NCBI GenBank assembly: GCA_016872715.1
Contig: VGZD01000016.1
Location: 1 to 45,203, forward strand
Source of the DNA: Planctomycetota bacterium
GTDB lineage: Bacteria > Planctomycetota > UBA1135 > GCA-002686595
DNA: 45,203 nt
Direction of reading: 5' to 3'
Below, piece after piece: positions 9,001 to 17,445 of the stretch. The notes under the pieces were generated by a model. The model was given only the letters and a program-made list of their open reading frames with translations. It had not been told where the DNA came from and ran no database searches. Numbering within the stretch: the first letter of the stretch is position 1; every line of letters begins with the position of its first letter. Made by a program: the position numbers and the translations under genes.

Positions 9001-10089
9001 TCAGCCGCCCGGAGCGCACTTGCCGATCCGCAGGGCGCGCGCGAGCGACTTGCGCGCCATTCCGGTCAGCGGCATGCGCAGCGTCTCCTCGCGCGGCACC
9101 CAGCGCAGGCGCTCGGGCAGACTCGCTCGCCCCAGCTCGCCGCGGCGCACCACCATGCGAATGCGATGGCGCGTGATCGCGTGCCGCTCGACGCCGAGCT
9201 CCGGCCCCGGCTCGAGCTCGACGAGCAGCCGCGCGGGGAAGAGCTCGGGGCGCAGGGGCGCGACCTGCACGGTCGGCAACTGCCACAGTCCGGCCATGCG
9301 GCCCTCCGCCGCTCGCTGCTCCATCAGGATCGCGCCACGGCGCTCGACGACCCACGCCACGAGTTCGACGGCGATGGGCTCGGGCCGCACTCTCGGCCGC
9401 GGAATGCGCGCCACCGCGCCCTGCGCGAGCGCCGCGCACGAGCGCGCCACGGGACACGCCTCGCAGCGCGGCCGCTGCGGCGTGCAGACGGTCGCGCCGA
9501 GCTCCATCAGCGCCTGATTCCAAAGGCCCGCGCCGGAGCGCCGAGGCACGAGTTCCCGCGCGCGCTCCCAAGCCCACTTCTGCGTCGCGGCCGCGTCCGC
9601 CTCGTGCGCGAACCAGCGCGCGAACACGCGCGCCACGTTGCCGTCGACGAGCGGCTCGGGCAGGTCGAACGCGATCGAGAGCACGGCGCCCGCGGTGTAC
9701 GGACCGATGCCCGGGAGCTCGCGCACGAGCTCGGCGTCGCGCGGGAATTCGCCGCCGTGGCGCTCGACGATCGCCTGCGCCGCGGCGCGCAACGCGCGCG
9801 CGCGACGGTAGTAGCCCAGACCGCTCCACGCCGAGAGCACGTCGGGTTCGCTCGCCTGCGCGAGCGTGCGGACGTCGGGGAAACGCGCGAGAAAACGCTC
9901 CCAGTAGCCGATCACCGCCTCGACGCGCGTCTGCTGCAGCATCGCCTCGCTGATCCAGATCGCGAACGGGTCGCGCGTGCGCCGCCACGGCAAGTCGCGG
10001 CGCTCTCGGGCGTACCACGCGAGCAGGCGCGCACGGCCACCCAAGCGCGCGCTCCCCTCGAGGGCTGGTCTGCTCGCCTGCTTCGCCAC
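9001..10089 (-). CDS. mutY: A/G-specific adenine DNA glycosylase MutY
   Basis: MutY removes adenine mispaired with 8-oxoguanine or guanine during base excision repair. The 362-residue protein has the usual layout: catalytic SEAMLQQTRV with Glu48, helix-hairpin-helix LPGIGPYTAGAV, catalytic Asp in VDGNVARV, then a [4Fe-4S] site C-x6-C-x2-C-x5-C (CTPQRPRCEACPVARSC). The last ~120 residues form the NUDIX-like 8-oxoG recognition domain, ending in MARKSLARAL. The start is GTG at 10089, supported by a TAGCTT box six bases upstream. It is divergent from the yciB-like gene across 61 bases. All key residues are present, so it should be active. Confidence 0.95.
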   Translation of the reverse strand: MAKQASRPALEGSARLGGRARLLAWYARERRDLPWRRTRDPFAIWISEAMLQQTRVEAVIGYWERFLARFPDVRTLAQASEPDVLSAWSGLGYYRRARALRAAAQAIVERHGGEFPRDAELVRELPGIGPYTAGAVLSIAFDLPEPLVDGNVARVFARWFAHEADAAATQKWAWERARELVPRRSGAGLWNQALMELGATVCTPQRPRCEACPVARSCAALAQGAVARIPRPRVRPEPIAVELVAWVVERRGAILMEQRAAEGRMAGLWQLPTVQVAPLRPELFPARLLVELEPGPELGVERHAITRHRIRMVVRRGELGRASLPERLRWVPREETLRMPLTGMARKSLARALRIGKCAPGG

Positions 10090-10095
10090 GCGCGC

Positions 10096-10101
10096 AAGCT
10101 A
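10096..10101 (-). promoter_or_regulatory. Candidate -10 box TAGCTT for mutY
   Basis: TAGCTT lies six bases before the mutY GTG, which predicts a leaderless transcript. Confidence 0.35.
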
Positions 10102-10136
10102 GCGCGCCGCGCGAGCGCGCGGCAATCGCGCGCTGC

Positions 10137-10142
10137 TATCCT
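10137..10142 (+). promoter_or_regulatory. Candidate extended -10 box TGCTATCCT for the yciB-like gene
   Basis: TATCCT, preceded by TGC (extended -10 type), lies eight bases before the ATG at 10151. The same GCTATCCT core precedes the genes at 29002 (+) and 20588 (-). Confidence 0.45.
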
Positions 10143-10150
10143 GCCGCGCC

Positions 10151-10747
10151 ATGGCGACTCCGGACCAGTCCCCCGCGCGGCGCAAGCTCTCCCCCAACCA
10201 CAAGCTCGCGGTCGAGCTCGGCCCGCTGGTCGTGTTCCTGATCGCCAGCTCGCGGCTCGGGCTGATCCAAGGCACGGCCGTGTTCATCGCCGCGATGCTC
10301 ATCGCGGTCGGCGTCTCGTGGAGAGTCGAGCGCAAGGTCGCGCCTCTCACGTGGGTCACGCTCGCGATGGTGGTCGTGTTCGGCGGGCTCACGGTGTGGC
10401 TGGGCGACGAGAGCTTCATCAAGCTCAAGGTGACCGTGATCGAGGTCTCGATCGGCGCGGCGCTGCTCGGCGGGCTCGCGTTCGGCAAGTTGTTCGCGAA
10501 AAGCCTGCTCGGCATGGCCCTGCCGATGAACGACGTCGGCTGGCGCGCATTCACCGTGCGCTTCGCCCTGTTCTCCTTCGCGCTCGCCGGCGCCAACGAA
10601 TACGTGCGGCGCGCGTGGGACGACTCCGCGTGGCTGTGGTTCAAGGTCGGCGGCCTGCCGCTCGCCACGTTCGCTTTCATGCTCGCGCAAATGACGCTCG
10701 TGAAGCGGCATGCGCTGCCGAGCTCGCGCGAATCGGACGCTTCGTAG
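10151..10747 (+). CDS. yciB: YciB/IspZ-family inner-membrane protein
   Basis: This 198-residue protein has about five membrane helices and the family pattern: N-terminal LAVELGPLVVFLI, then a helix at GTAVFIAAMLIAVGVSW, FGGLTVWLGDESFIKLKVTVIE in the middle (shown as known family position around residues 78-99), and the C-terminal region LPMNDVGWRAFTVRFALFSF followed by NEYVRRAW. YciB proteins are linked to septation and envelope maintenance in Gram-negative bacteria; the molecular activity is not established. The length is close to the usual 180-200 residues. The start follows a TATCCT box at eight bases and has no Shine-Dalgarno sequence. The gene stands alone between the divergent mutY and the convergent isomerase-like gene. 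Confidence 0.88.
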   Translation: MATPDQSPARRKLSPNHKLAVELGPLVVFLIASSRLGLIQGTAVFIAAMLIAVGVSWRVERKVAPLTWVTLAMVVVFGGLTVWLGDESFIKLKVTVIEVSIGAALLGGLAFGKLFAKSLLGMALPMNDVGWRAFTVRFALFSFALAGANEYVRRAWDDSAWLWFKVGGLPLATFAFMLAQMTLVKRHALPSSRESDAS

Positions 10748-10769
10748 TCCAAGGGCGCGCTGGGCGCGC

Positions 10770-11666
10770 TCAGGCCGAGAAGATGCGATCCATGCGCGCG
10801 ACGACGTCGCGCAGATGCGCTTCGTCGCCGGAGGCGACCTCGGCCGAGGCCCAGCCCGCGAAGCCCACTTCGTCGAGCGCCGCCATCGTGGCCTTCCAGT
10901 TCGCGTCGCCTTCGCCGAGCGCGACATCGAAGCCCTTCCACAGTCCCTCGTTGTCGCGGCGCTTGCGGCTGTAGTCCTTGATGTGCAGCTTGCACAGCCG
11001 TGGCCCGAGGATGCGCACCCACTGCTCGCCGTGGCCGTAGTTCACGATGTTGCCGCAGTCGAGGTGCCAGCCAACCCACGGACTCTCGAGCTCGTCGACA
11101 TAGCGCGCGGCCTCCAGCGGCGAGAGCAGGAAGTCGTTCCAGACGTTCTCGATGCCGATCTTGACCTTCAGTTCCGCGGCCAGCGGGAGCACGCGACGCA
11201 GCTCGGCCTGCGAGCGCTCGTAGGCGCTCTTGTAGTCGACGGTGGCGTTCACGATCGCCGGCACGAGCAGCACGCTGTCGCCGCCGAAAGCATGGCAGTC
11301 GCGCAGCGCGGTCTCGAGCGCCTCGACGGCCTCCTTGCGCACCTCCGCGCTCGGATCCGCGAGCTGCTTGCGCCAGTGCACCGAATCGACCGTGCCGCAC
11401 ACGGCGAGTCCCGTTGCGTCGCGCGCCGCGAGCACTTCCTCGCGCGAGATCGGGCTGGGGCTGTCGAGCTCGACACCCTCGAATCCGGCGCGCGCGATGA
11501 TCTCGAACTTCTCGCGCAGCGTCTTGCCGTCGCGGCACATGTAGAGCATCAGCGCCTTGCGCAGCTTGCGCGGCGCGCGCGCTTGGCGCGCCTGCAACCG
11601 GGACAGGAAGGCCGCGGAGAGCGCGAACGCCCCGCCGGTCACGAGCAAGCGTCGGCGGTCGAGCAT
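10770..11666 (-). CDS. TAT-exported xylose isomerase-like TIM-barrel protein
   Basis: This 298-residue protein starts with a twin-arginine type signal (MLDRRRLLVTGGAFALSAAF), so it is probably exported folded. The rest is an AP-endonuclease-2/xylose isomerase-like barrel of the sugar phosphate isomerase/epimerase group. Likely metal ligands are in IGIENVW (Glu), WHLDCGN (Asp), CKLHIKDY (His) and WASAEVA (Glu). GFEGVEL near residue 64 is the usual first-strand motif. Planctomycetes carry many exported members, thought to act on sugars or sugar acids during polysaccharide breakdown; the substrate cannot be read here. A TATCGT box lies seven bases before the ATG. Tail-to-tail with the yciB-like gene. 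Confidence 0.85.
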   Translation of the reverse strand: MLDRRRLLVTGGAFALSAAFLSRLQARQARAPRKLRKALMLYMCRDGKTLREKFEIIARAGFEGVELDSPSPISREEVLAARDATGLAVCGTVDSVHWRKQLADPSAEVRKEAVEALETALRDCHAFGGDSVLLVPAIVNATVDYKSAYERSQAELRRVLPLAAELKVKIGIENVWNDFLLSPLEAARYVDELESPWVGWHLDCGNIVNYGHGEQWVRILGPRLCKLHIKDYSRKRRDNEGLWKGFDVALGEGDANWKATMAALDEVGFAGWASAEVASGDEAHLRDVVARMDRIFSA

Positions 11667-11673
11667 GGGCGCT

Positions 11674-11679
11674 ACGATA
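11674..11679 (-). promoter_or_regulatory. Candidate -10 box TATCGT for the isomerase-like gene
   Basis: TATCGT lies seven bases before the ATG at 11666, predicting a leaderless transcript. Confidence 0.4.
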
Positions 11680-11690
11680 CGTCGCTCGGC

Positions 11691-11740
11691 GCGCGAAGAC
11701 GAGGCTCAGCGCGCGAAGACGAGGCTCAGCGCGCGAAGAC
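11691..11740. repeat. 20-bp tandem repeat at a gene 3' end
   Basis: Two and a half copies of a 20-base unit (GCGCGAAGACGAGGCTCAGC). The copy at the gene edge encodes the last residues Leu-Val-Phe-Ala-Arg and the TGA of the coiled-coil gene; the next copies repeat the same coding end and stop downstream. Confidence 0.9.
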
Positions 11741-13525
11741 CAGTTCGCGTTCGACGAGCCCGCGCGGCGTGGAAAGCGTCTCGCGCACGAGGCCCCAGCG
11801 CGGCTCGAAAAGTCGGCGCGCGAGCGAGGAGTGGTGAATCAAGCACACCGGCGCGTGCGCGCGGAACGCCGCGAGATCCGCCTCCGCGATGCCCAGCGCG
11901 GACGGCAGCGCCCCGCCGAAGTGCGGCTCGAATTCCGCGACGCGCGTCGTGGCGCCGAGGGCGCGCAGGTCGAGCAGCGTCTCGCCGCTGCTCGCGAGGA
12001 CGAACTCGCCGCCGCGCCGCTCGATGCGCAGCGTCTCGCTCTCGATCGGAGTCGAGCCATCGTCCGCGAGCCGCTCGCGCTGCACGCGCCACACTCCGTC
12101 GCGCGCGGAAAGAGCGAGCTCGCGCCAGAACTCGACGCGCCCCTGTGCATCGACCTGCCGGTAGATCCGCAGGCCATTGTCGCGCACCGGGAAGCCGGAG
12201 TCGGGCTGCGAGAGGCTCCACAGCAGCGCCAGCTCTCGACGCCAGTCTCCGTGCTCGCCCGTCGGCGCTTCGAACTCGATGCTCGCCCAATCGGGAGGCC
12301 GCTCGTTTCCCGGCGTGTCATCGAACCAGCGCTGCGCGAAGGCGAGCAGCTCGAGATCCGTGCGCTCGCGCGGCGAGAGCGTGATGACGCCGGTGCGCAC
12401 TCGCTCGGCCCAGACCGGCAAATCGCGCACTTCGCGCAGCCCGGCGAGATCGAGCTGGCGGAGCTGGAGGAGCGCCGTGCGCAGCTCCGGCACGAGTCGG
12501 GGCGCGAGCTCGGAGAGGTGCGCGCAGCCGAAGTTCTCGGCGTGGTCGAGCACGGCGCTCGACTGCGTGGCCTTCCACCCTGACGCCGCGCTCGCCCAGT
12601 CCGCCGCGTCGAGCTCGAAGAGCTTCGCGCGGGCGAGCTCGCAGCGCGCCGCGAACGCGTCGAGCGTGCGCGCGAGGGACTCGGCCACGCGCGCCGCGAC
12701 TCCGGGCAGGGCGAGCCACGGCCAGCGCTCGTCGGCGAGCGTCGCCTGTTTCCCACGGGCGGCGTCGAGTCGCTGGAGCGCGGCGCGCAACTCACCGCTC
12801 AGCGCGCGGTCGGTCGCGCAGCTCGCCTCGAAGCGCGCGAGCGAATCGGCGCAGTCCGCGACACGCGCGAGATCGGCGCCGCCTCCGAGGCCGAGCCGCT
12901 CGAGCGCGGCGCACGCTTCGCGGGCGTCGGCCACACGCGCTTCGTCGAGCGCTGCCAGCCCGGCCAAAAAGGCGCGCGAGGCGCGCTCCTCGTCGGTCGA
13001 TTCGCGCCCTGCGACCTGCGGACGAGCCGCGAGCTCCTCGGCGCGCGCGCGCGCCGCCTCGAGGTCCGCCGCGAGTCCGCCCTCGCGCTGCCGCGCAGCG
13101 TCGAGCTCTCCCTGCACACGCTCGAGGTCCTCCCGCGCCGCGTGTGCAGCGGCGAGCAGCTCCCGTTCCGCATCCGCGGCGCGCAGCTCGGCCTCGCCCG
13201 CGCTGCGTCGAGCGGCCGCGAGCTCACGCGCTGCGAGCTGCACGTCCGCGCGCAACCGCGCGAGCTCCGGCGTCTCTTCCGCGCGCACCGCCTCGCCTTC
13301 GAGCAGCAAGCCCAGCGCCACCGTCAGGCCAGCGGCGAGCGCGGCGACGAACAGCGTGGTCCACCAGCCGTGGCCGGGGCGCGGCCCGAGCGCGGGCGCA
13401 CGAACCGAAATCCGCTCGTCCGCGGCGGAAATCGACGCCGCCTCGGCGTTCTCCGGCGTCCACAGCACCTCATAGCGGCGCGGGCCACACTCGCTCGCGC
13501 GCGGGTCGGATTCGTCGTTCTGCAT
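11726..13525 (-). CDS. Unknown membrane-anchored coiled-coil protein
   Basis: I do not recognise this 599-residue protein. From the ATG at 13525 it has a short cytoplasmic N-terminus, one membrane helix at about residues 50-70 (TTLFVAALAAGLTVALGLLL), and a long Ala/Glu/Arg coiled coil at about 80-175 (ARLRADVQLAARELAAARRS begins it). A helical middle region and a C-terminal beta-rich part of ~150 residues follow (GLRIYRQVDAQGRVEFWREL). The ~60 extra codons upstream of 13525 read as low-complexity Arg/Pro and overlap the divergent ABC gene, so I excluded them. A similar N-terminal anchor plus coiled coil occurs in envelope-spanning or protein-kinase-associated proteins of Planctomycetes; no enzyme motif is visible. 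It is divergent from the ABC module across 145 bases. Confidence 0.75.
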   Translation of the reverse strand: MQNDESDPRASECGPRRYEVLWTPENAEAASISAADERISVRAPALGPRPGHGWWTTLFVAALAAGLTVALGLLLEGEAVRAEETPELARLRADVQLAARELAAARRSAGEAELRAADAERELLAAAHAAREDLERVQGELDAARQREGGLAADLEAARARAEELAARPQVAGRESTDEERASRAFLAGLAALDEARVADAREACAALERLGLGGGADLARVADCADSLARFEASCATDRALSGELRAALQRLDAARGKQATLADERWPWLALPGVAARVAESLARTLDAFAARCELARAKLFELDAADWASAASGWKATQSSAVLDHAENFGCAHLSELAPRLVPELRTALLQLRQLDLAGLREVRDLPVWAERVRTGVITLSPRERTDLELLAFAQRWFDDTPGNERPPDWASIEFEAPTGEHGDWRRELALLWSLSQPDSGFPVRDNGLRIYRQVDAQGRVEFWRELALSARDGVWRVQRERLADDGSTPIESETLRIERRGGEFVLASSGETLLDLRALGATTRVAEFEPHFGGALPSALGIAEADLAAFRAHAPVCLIHHSSLARRLFEPRWGLVRETLSTPRGLVERELVFAR

Positions 13526-13547
13526 GGGTCGCCGCGGAGCTTGCGCA

Positions 13548-13553
13548 ATCGTA
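13548..13553 (-). promoter_or_regulatory. Candidate -10 box TACGAT for the coiled-coil gene
   Basis: TACGAT lies 22 bases before the ATG at 13525 in the 145-base divergent region. A weaker CATCCT at 13654-13659 on the other strand lies 11 bases before the ABC gene. Confidence 0.3.
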
Positions 13554-13670
13554 GCAGGACGCGCCCGCGGCGGCGGTTCGCCGCGCACGTTCCCGTGCCG
13601 CCGTAAGGCCTGCGCGAAATCCTGCCGCGGCTTGCAAGCGCGCGGGCTCGCGTCATCCTCGCGGCGCCCC

Positions 13671-14609
13671 ATGAGCGACCCGGTCCTCTCCATTCGCGGC
13701 CTCGTCAAGTGCTACCGCTCCGTGCGCGCGCTCGATGGGCTCACGCTCGAGTTTCCCGGCGGCCCGGTCGGGTTGCTCGGCCCCAACGGCGCCGGCAAGA
13801 CGACCTTGCTCAAATTGCTGCTCGGCCTGATCGAGCCGGATGAGGGCGCCGCGCGCATCCTCGGACTCGATCCCTCCCTGCGCGCCGACGCGCTCGAGCT
13901 GCGCCAGCGCGTCGGCTACATGCCGGAGGGCGACTGCCTGCTGCCGGGCATGAACGCGGTGGAGATGGTGACGACGCTCGGTCGCATCACGGGGCTCACG
14001 AGCGCCGACGCGATGACGCGGGCGCATGAATCGCTCGACTATGTCGGACTCGACGACCAGCGCTATCGACCGATGAGCGAGTATTCGACGGGCATGAAGC
14101 AGCGCGTGAAGCTCGCTCAGGCGATCGCGCACGACCCGCCGCTGCTCCTGCTCGACGAGCCCACCAACGGACTCGATCCCAAGGGGCGGCGCCACATGCT
14201 CGATCTCGTGCACGACCTCGGTCACGCGCAGGGCAAGCACGTGGTCCTGTGCTCGCACCAGTTGCCCGACGTCGAGCGCACCTGCGACCACGTCGTCGTG
14301 CTCAACCGCGGGCGCGTCATCGAGAGCGGCTCGATCGCGGAGCTGACGCGCTCGGACGAGCACGTCGTGCGCGTGCGCGTCGGAGGAGACGAGGCGGCAT
14401 TCGAGCGCGCGCTCGCGGCCGCGGGCATGAGCGTCGTTCGCACCGGACCCGGAGCGTTCCGCATCGCGGCGCGCATCGAAGACGCCGACTCGCTGTTCGA
14501 ACTCGCCCACGCGAGCGGCACGTGGATCGAAGGCGTCGAGGAGCTGCGTTCGTCGCTCGAAGACGTGTTCCTGCGCCTGCTGCGCGAATCCCAAGGAGCC
14601 GCGCGATGA
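13671..14609 (+). CDS. ABC transporter ATP-binding protein (first of module)
   Basis: This 312-residue ATPase has Walker A GPNGAGKTT, Q-loop region YMPEG, signature YSTGMKQRVKLAQA, Walker B LLLLDEPTNGLDP and the switch His in VVLCSHQL. The signature reads STGMKQ, typical of ABC-2 type exporters such as the CcmA/NatA group. The C-terminal ~90 residues are the regulatory extension of this subfamily. It powers export across the cytoplasmic membrane with the permease encoded next, whose ATG overlaps its TGA. The start at 13671 begins MSDPVLSIRGL; longer readings enter the divergent promoter region. The substrate is unknown. Confidence 0.93.
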   Translation: MSDPVLSIRGLVKCYRSVRALDGLTLEFPGGPVGLLGPNGAGKTTLLKLLLGLIEPDEGAARILGLDPSLRADALELRQRVGYMPEGDCLLPGMNAVEMVTTLGRITGLTSADAMTRAHESLDYVGLDDQRYRPMSEYSTGMKQRVKLAQAIAHDPPLLLLDEPTNGLDPKGRRHMLDLVHDLGHAQGKHVVLCSHQLPDVERTCDHVVVLNRGRVIESGSIAELTRSDEHVVRVRVGGDEAAFERALAAAGMSVVRTGPGAFRIAARIEDADSLFELAHASGTWIEGVEELRSSLEDVFLRLLRESQGAAR

Positions 14610-15523
14610 CCGCGACCACGCACACCGAGATCTACCGACGCCTCAAGGGCTCGCTCGCGCCCGTGCGCTTGCCCGCCGCGCACCTGTGGCGCGCGCGCAT
14701 GCAGGTCGCGTTCAAGCGCAAGCTGCCGCTGTTCCTGCTGTTCGTGCCGCCGTGGATCTCCGGCATCGTGTTCTCGTTCGTCGTGTACAGCAAGTTCACG
14801 CTCGAGCAGGGTCTGGGCTCGCCGATTCCGGGCATGGGCGGCGAGGGTCCGGCGAGCGCGATGGCGGGAGCGCTCGCGGGCCAGCTGATCCAAGTGCACG
14901 ACCAGATCGTGATCTTCACCTACGTGAGCCGCGTCTTCGCCCTGCTCGCGATCGCGTGGTTCGGCGCGGGCCTGGTGTGCGAGGATCAACGCGCCGGCGC
15001 GCACCTGCTGTACTTCTCGCGCCCGCTCTCGCGGCTCGACTATTTCTTCGGGCACTTCCTGACGATCGCGAGCTTCGGAGCCATGGTGACCGTCGGCCCC
15101 GTGCTCCTGATCGGGCTCGTCGCGGTGTTCTCCTCGCCCGACTACGCGTTCCTGTTCGAGAAGTGGGACGTGCTGCTCGGTTCGCTCGGCTACGCCTCGC
15201 TCAACGTGCTCGTGCTGAGCATGATCGCGCTGGGGATCTCCTCGCTCGCCTCGCGCAAGAGCTACGCGCTCGCGGGCGTGTTCGCGTTCATTCTGGGCAG
15301 CGACTCGCTCGGCGCGATGCTCGCCGGCACGCAAGGCGACCGCGACTGGTCGATGCTCGGCGTGCTGATGAACCTGCGCCGCCTCGCGGACTGGATGATG
15401 AACGCCAACCAGTCGCGCTTCGACTGGAACCCGTGGTACTCGCTCTCGATCGTGCTGGGACTCGCCGCGCTCGGCGGTCTCCTCGTGGCGCGGCGGCTGC
15501 GGCGGCTGGAGGTCGTCGCGTGA
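14606..15523 (+). CDS. ABC-2 type permease (first of module)
   Basis: This 305-residue membrane protein has about six hydrophobic segments. A short cytoplasmic start is followed by KLPLFLLFVPPWISGIVFSF, a loop, then an alternating series (VSRVFALLAIAWFGAGLVCE, FGAMVTVGPVLLIGLVAVF, VLVLSMIALGISSLASRK). CEDQRAGAHLLYFSRPLSRL is the usual cytoplasmic motif of ABC-2 permeases after the second helix. AAGGAG at 14593-14598 is a good ribosome binding site, and the ATG overlaps the stop of the ATPase gene. It is the channel partner of one of the two ATPases. Confidence 0.88.
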   Translation: MTATTHTEIYRRLKGSLAPVRLPAAHLWRARMQVAFKRKLPLFLLFVPPWISGIVFSFVVYSKFTLEQGLGSPIPGMGGEGPASAMAGALAGQLIQVHDQIVIFTYVSRVFALLAIAWFGAGLVCEDQRAGAHLLYFSRPLSRLDYFFGHFLTIASFGAMVTVGPVLLIGLVAVFSSPDYAFLFEKWDVLLGSLGYASLNVLVLSMIALGISSLASRKSYALAGVFAFILGSDSLGAMLAGTQGDRDWSMLGVLMNLRRLADWMMNANQSRFDWNPWYSLSIVLGLAALGGLLVARRLRRLEVVA

Positions 15524-16440
15524 GCGCGCTGGTCTTGGCCGACAAAGTCGGCTGCTGGTACGGACAGGTCGTCGGCCTGTCGGAGCTCACGCTCACGATT
15601 CAGGGCGGCATCACCGGCCTCGTCGGGCCCAACGGCGCGGGCAAGAGCACGTTCCTCAAGCTCGTGGCCGGCGAGTTGCGCCCCGCGCGCGGCGAGTTGC
15701 GCGTGCTCGGCCATGCGCCGTTCGCGAATCGCGAGTATTTCCGCCGCGTCGGCTTCTGCCCGCAGCAGGAGGCGATCTGGGGCGACATGACCGGACTCGA
15801 GGTGGTCGAGTTCCTGATGCGCCTCTCGGGCTACGCGCCGAGCGAGGCGCGCCGTCGCGCGCACGCCGCGCTCGATCGCGTCGGACTGCTCGACGCGCGC
15901 ACGCGCCGCACCGCGGGCTACTCCAAGGGCATGCGCCAGCGCACGAAGATCGCGCAGGCGATCGCGCACGACCCCGAGCTCGTCGTCGCCGATGAGCCGC
16001 TCAACGGTCTCGATCCGGTCGGCCGCGCGGAGATCCAGCAGCTGTTCGCCGAGCTCGGCGCCGCCGGCATGCACGTGCTCGTCTCGAGCCACGTGCTGCA
16101 CGAGGTCGAGGCGCTGACGCCGAGCATCGTGCTCTTCCATCGCGGCCGACTGCTCGCGCAAGGTTCCGTGGGCGAGATCCGACGCCTGCTCTCGCGCCAT
16201 CCGCGCCGCGTCGAGCTCGTGGCGCGCGATGCGCGTCGCCTCGCCGCCGCGCTCATGGCCCTCGAGCCCGTCAGCTCCGTGCGCGTCGGTGCCGATGGCC
16301 GCGTGGCCGTCGAGACCGGCGACGTCGAGCGCTTCTTCCGCGAGCTCACGGCGCTCGCCCCGCGCGAACGCGCTGGCATCCGTTCGATCGAAAGCCACGA
16401 CGCCAACCTCGAAGCCGTCTTCGACTATCTGGTGGGATGA
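15520..16440 (+). CDS. ABC transporter ATP-binding protein (second of module)
   Basis: This 306-residue ATPase starts at GTG 15520, overlapping the permease stop as GTGA. Walker A is GPNGAGKST, the Q-loop region is GFCPQQEAIWGDM, the signature is YSKGMRQRTKIAQA, Walker B is LVVADEPLNGLDP, and the switch His is in VLVSSHVL. Walker B reads VVADEP rather than the usual LLLDEP, but the catalytic Glu is kept. A ~90-residue C-terminal extension follows. It differs enough from the first ATPase that the two may form a heterodimer or each serve its own permease. Confidence 0.92.
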   Translation: MSALVLADKVGCWYGQVVGLSELTLTIQGGITGLVGPNGAGKSTFLKLVAGELRPARGELRVLGHAPFANREYFRRVGFCPQQEAIWGDMTGLEVVEFLMRLSGYAPSEARRRAHAALDRVGLLDARTRRTAGYSKGMRQRTKIAQAIAHDPELVVADEPLNGLDPVGRAEIQQLFAELGAAGMHVLVSSHVLHEVEALTPSIVLFHRGRLLAQGSVGEIRRLLSRHPRRVELVARDARRLAAALMALEPVSSVRVGADGRVAVETGDVERFFRELTALAPRERAGIRSIESHDANLEAVFDYLVG

Positions 16441-17330
16441 TGTCGTTCCTGCGCACCACGCTGCTGTTCTGGCGCACTTACCTGCCGCGCATCTGCCTCG
16501 CGCGGCGCACCCTGCTCGTGGCGCTCGGTTGCGCGCTGGTGCCGCTCATCGCCTTCGGGCTGCTCAAGTTCGTGCCGCACGGACCCTCGCCGATCGAGGC
16601 CTTCCTCTATCCGGCGTTCTTCATGCTGCTCTCGGTGCTCGTGCCGCTCGCGGCCGTGATCACCGGCTCGGCCGTGATCTCCGAGGAAGTCGACGACCGC
16701 ACGATCACCTACCTGCTCACGCGCCCGATCTCGCGCGCCTCGATCCTCGTCGGACGCTGGCTGGCCTCGGCCACGGTGCTCGCCGCGCTGCTCGCCCTCA
16801 GCGTCGGCGGCCTCAAGCTCGCGGTCGAGTCTCAGGCACCGAGCTGGAAGCAAGCCGAGCCGCGCGTGGTCGAGATCACCAATCGCCGCGGCGAGAAGCG
16901 CACGCGCACGATCGACCGCGAAATCCCGGCCGAGTTCCTCGCGGCCATGCCCGAGGGCGAGCTCCCCGAGGGTCTGTTCCGCACCGTGCTCACCGCGGCG
17001 CTCGCCGGAGCCGCGGTCTACTCGGCGCTGTTCGCCGCGCTCGGCACCTTCAACCGCCACCCGATGATCGTCGGCCTCGGCTATGCCTTCGCCATCGAGG
17101 GCTTCCTCGCCAACTTGCCCGGCACGAGCCAGCAGCTCACCGTGCAGTTCTACCTGCGCAGCATGCTGATGAGCGAAAACCCAAAGCTGTGGAAGCTCGT
17201 CGCCGAAGCCCAGCTCACCGAGCCCGACACGACGCGCGCCGCACTGCTCGCGCTCGCCATCATCCTCGCCGTCTCCCTCGCACTCGGCAGCCTCGTCATC
17301 TCACGCCGCCAGTACGTGCTCAGCGCCTGA
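16437..17330 (+). CDS. ABC-2 type permease (second of module)
   Basis: This 297-residue protein has about six membrane helices: TLLVALGCALVPLIAFGLL first, then FFMLLSVLVPLAAVITGSAV, VISEEVDDRTITYLLTRPIS as the conserved cytoplasmic stretch, and a last helix at ALLALAIILAVSLALGSLVI. A soluble insertion of ~50 residues (about 135-185), rich in charge, follows the third helix. The ATG overlaps the stop of the second ATPase. It closes the four-gene module; the next gene has its own candidate promoter. Likely exported substrates include lipids, polysaccharides or peptides, none supported by sequence. Confidence 0.88.
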   Translation: MMSFLRTTLLFWRTYLPRICLARRTLLVALGCALVPLIAFGLLKFVPHGPSPIEAFLYPAFFMLLSVLVPLAAVITGSAVISEEVDDRTITYLLTRPISRASILVGRWLASATVLAALLALSVGGLKLAVESQAPSWKQAEPRVVEITNRRGEKRTRTIDREIPAEFLAAMPEGELPEGLFRTVLTAALAGAAVYSALFAALGTFNRHPMIVGLGYAFAIEGFLANLPGTSQQLTVQFYLRSMLMSENPKLWKLVAEAQLTEPDTTRAALLALAIILAVSLALGSLVISRRQYVLSA

Positions 17331-17431
17331 CGCCCGAACGCAGCAGGCGCTGGCGTGGTCGGGGCTCCCCCGCGCAGCGCTGGCAGGCAAGGCGAAGTGC
17401 GATGGCGCGCGAGCGCGTGGCGCGGCGCGCG

Positions 17432-17437
17432 TATCAT
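17432..17437 (+). promoter_or_regulatory. Candidate -10 box TATCAT for the second TMTC-like gene
   Basis: TATCAT lies eight bases before the ATG at 17446, predicting a leaderless transcript; 17331-17445 holds nothing else that I recognise. Confidence 0.42.
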
Positions 17438-17445
17438 CGCGCGGC

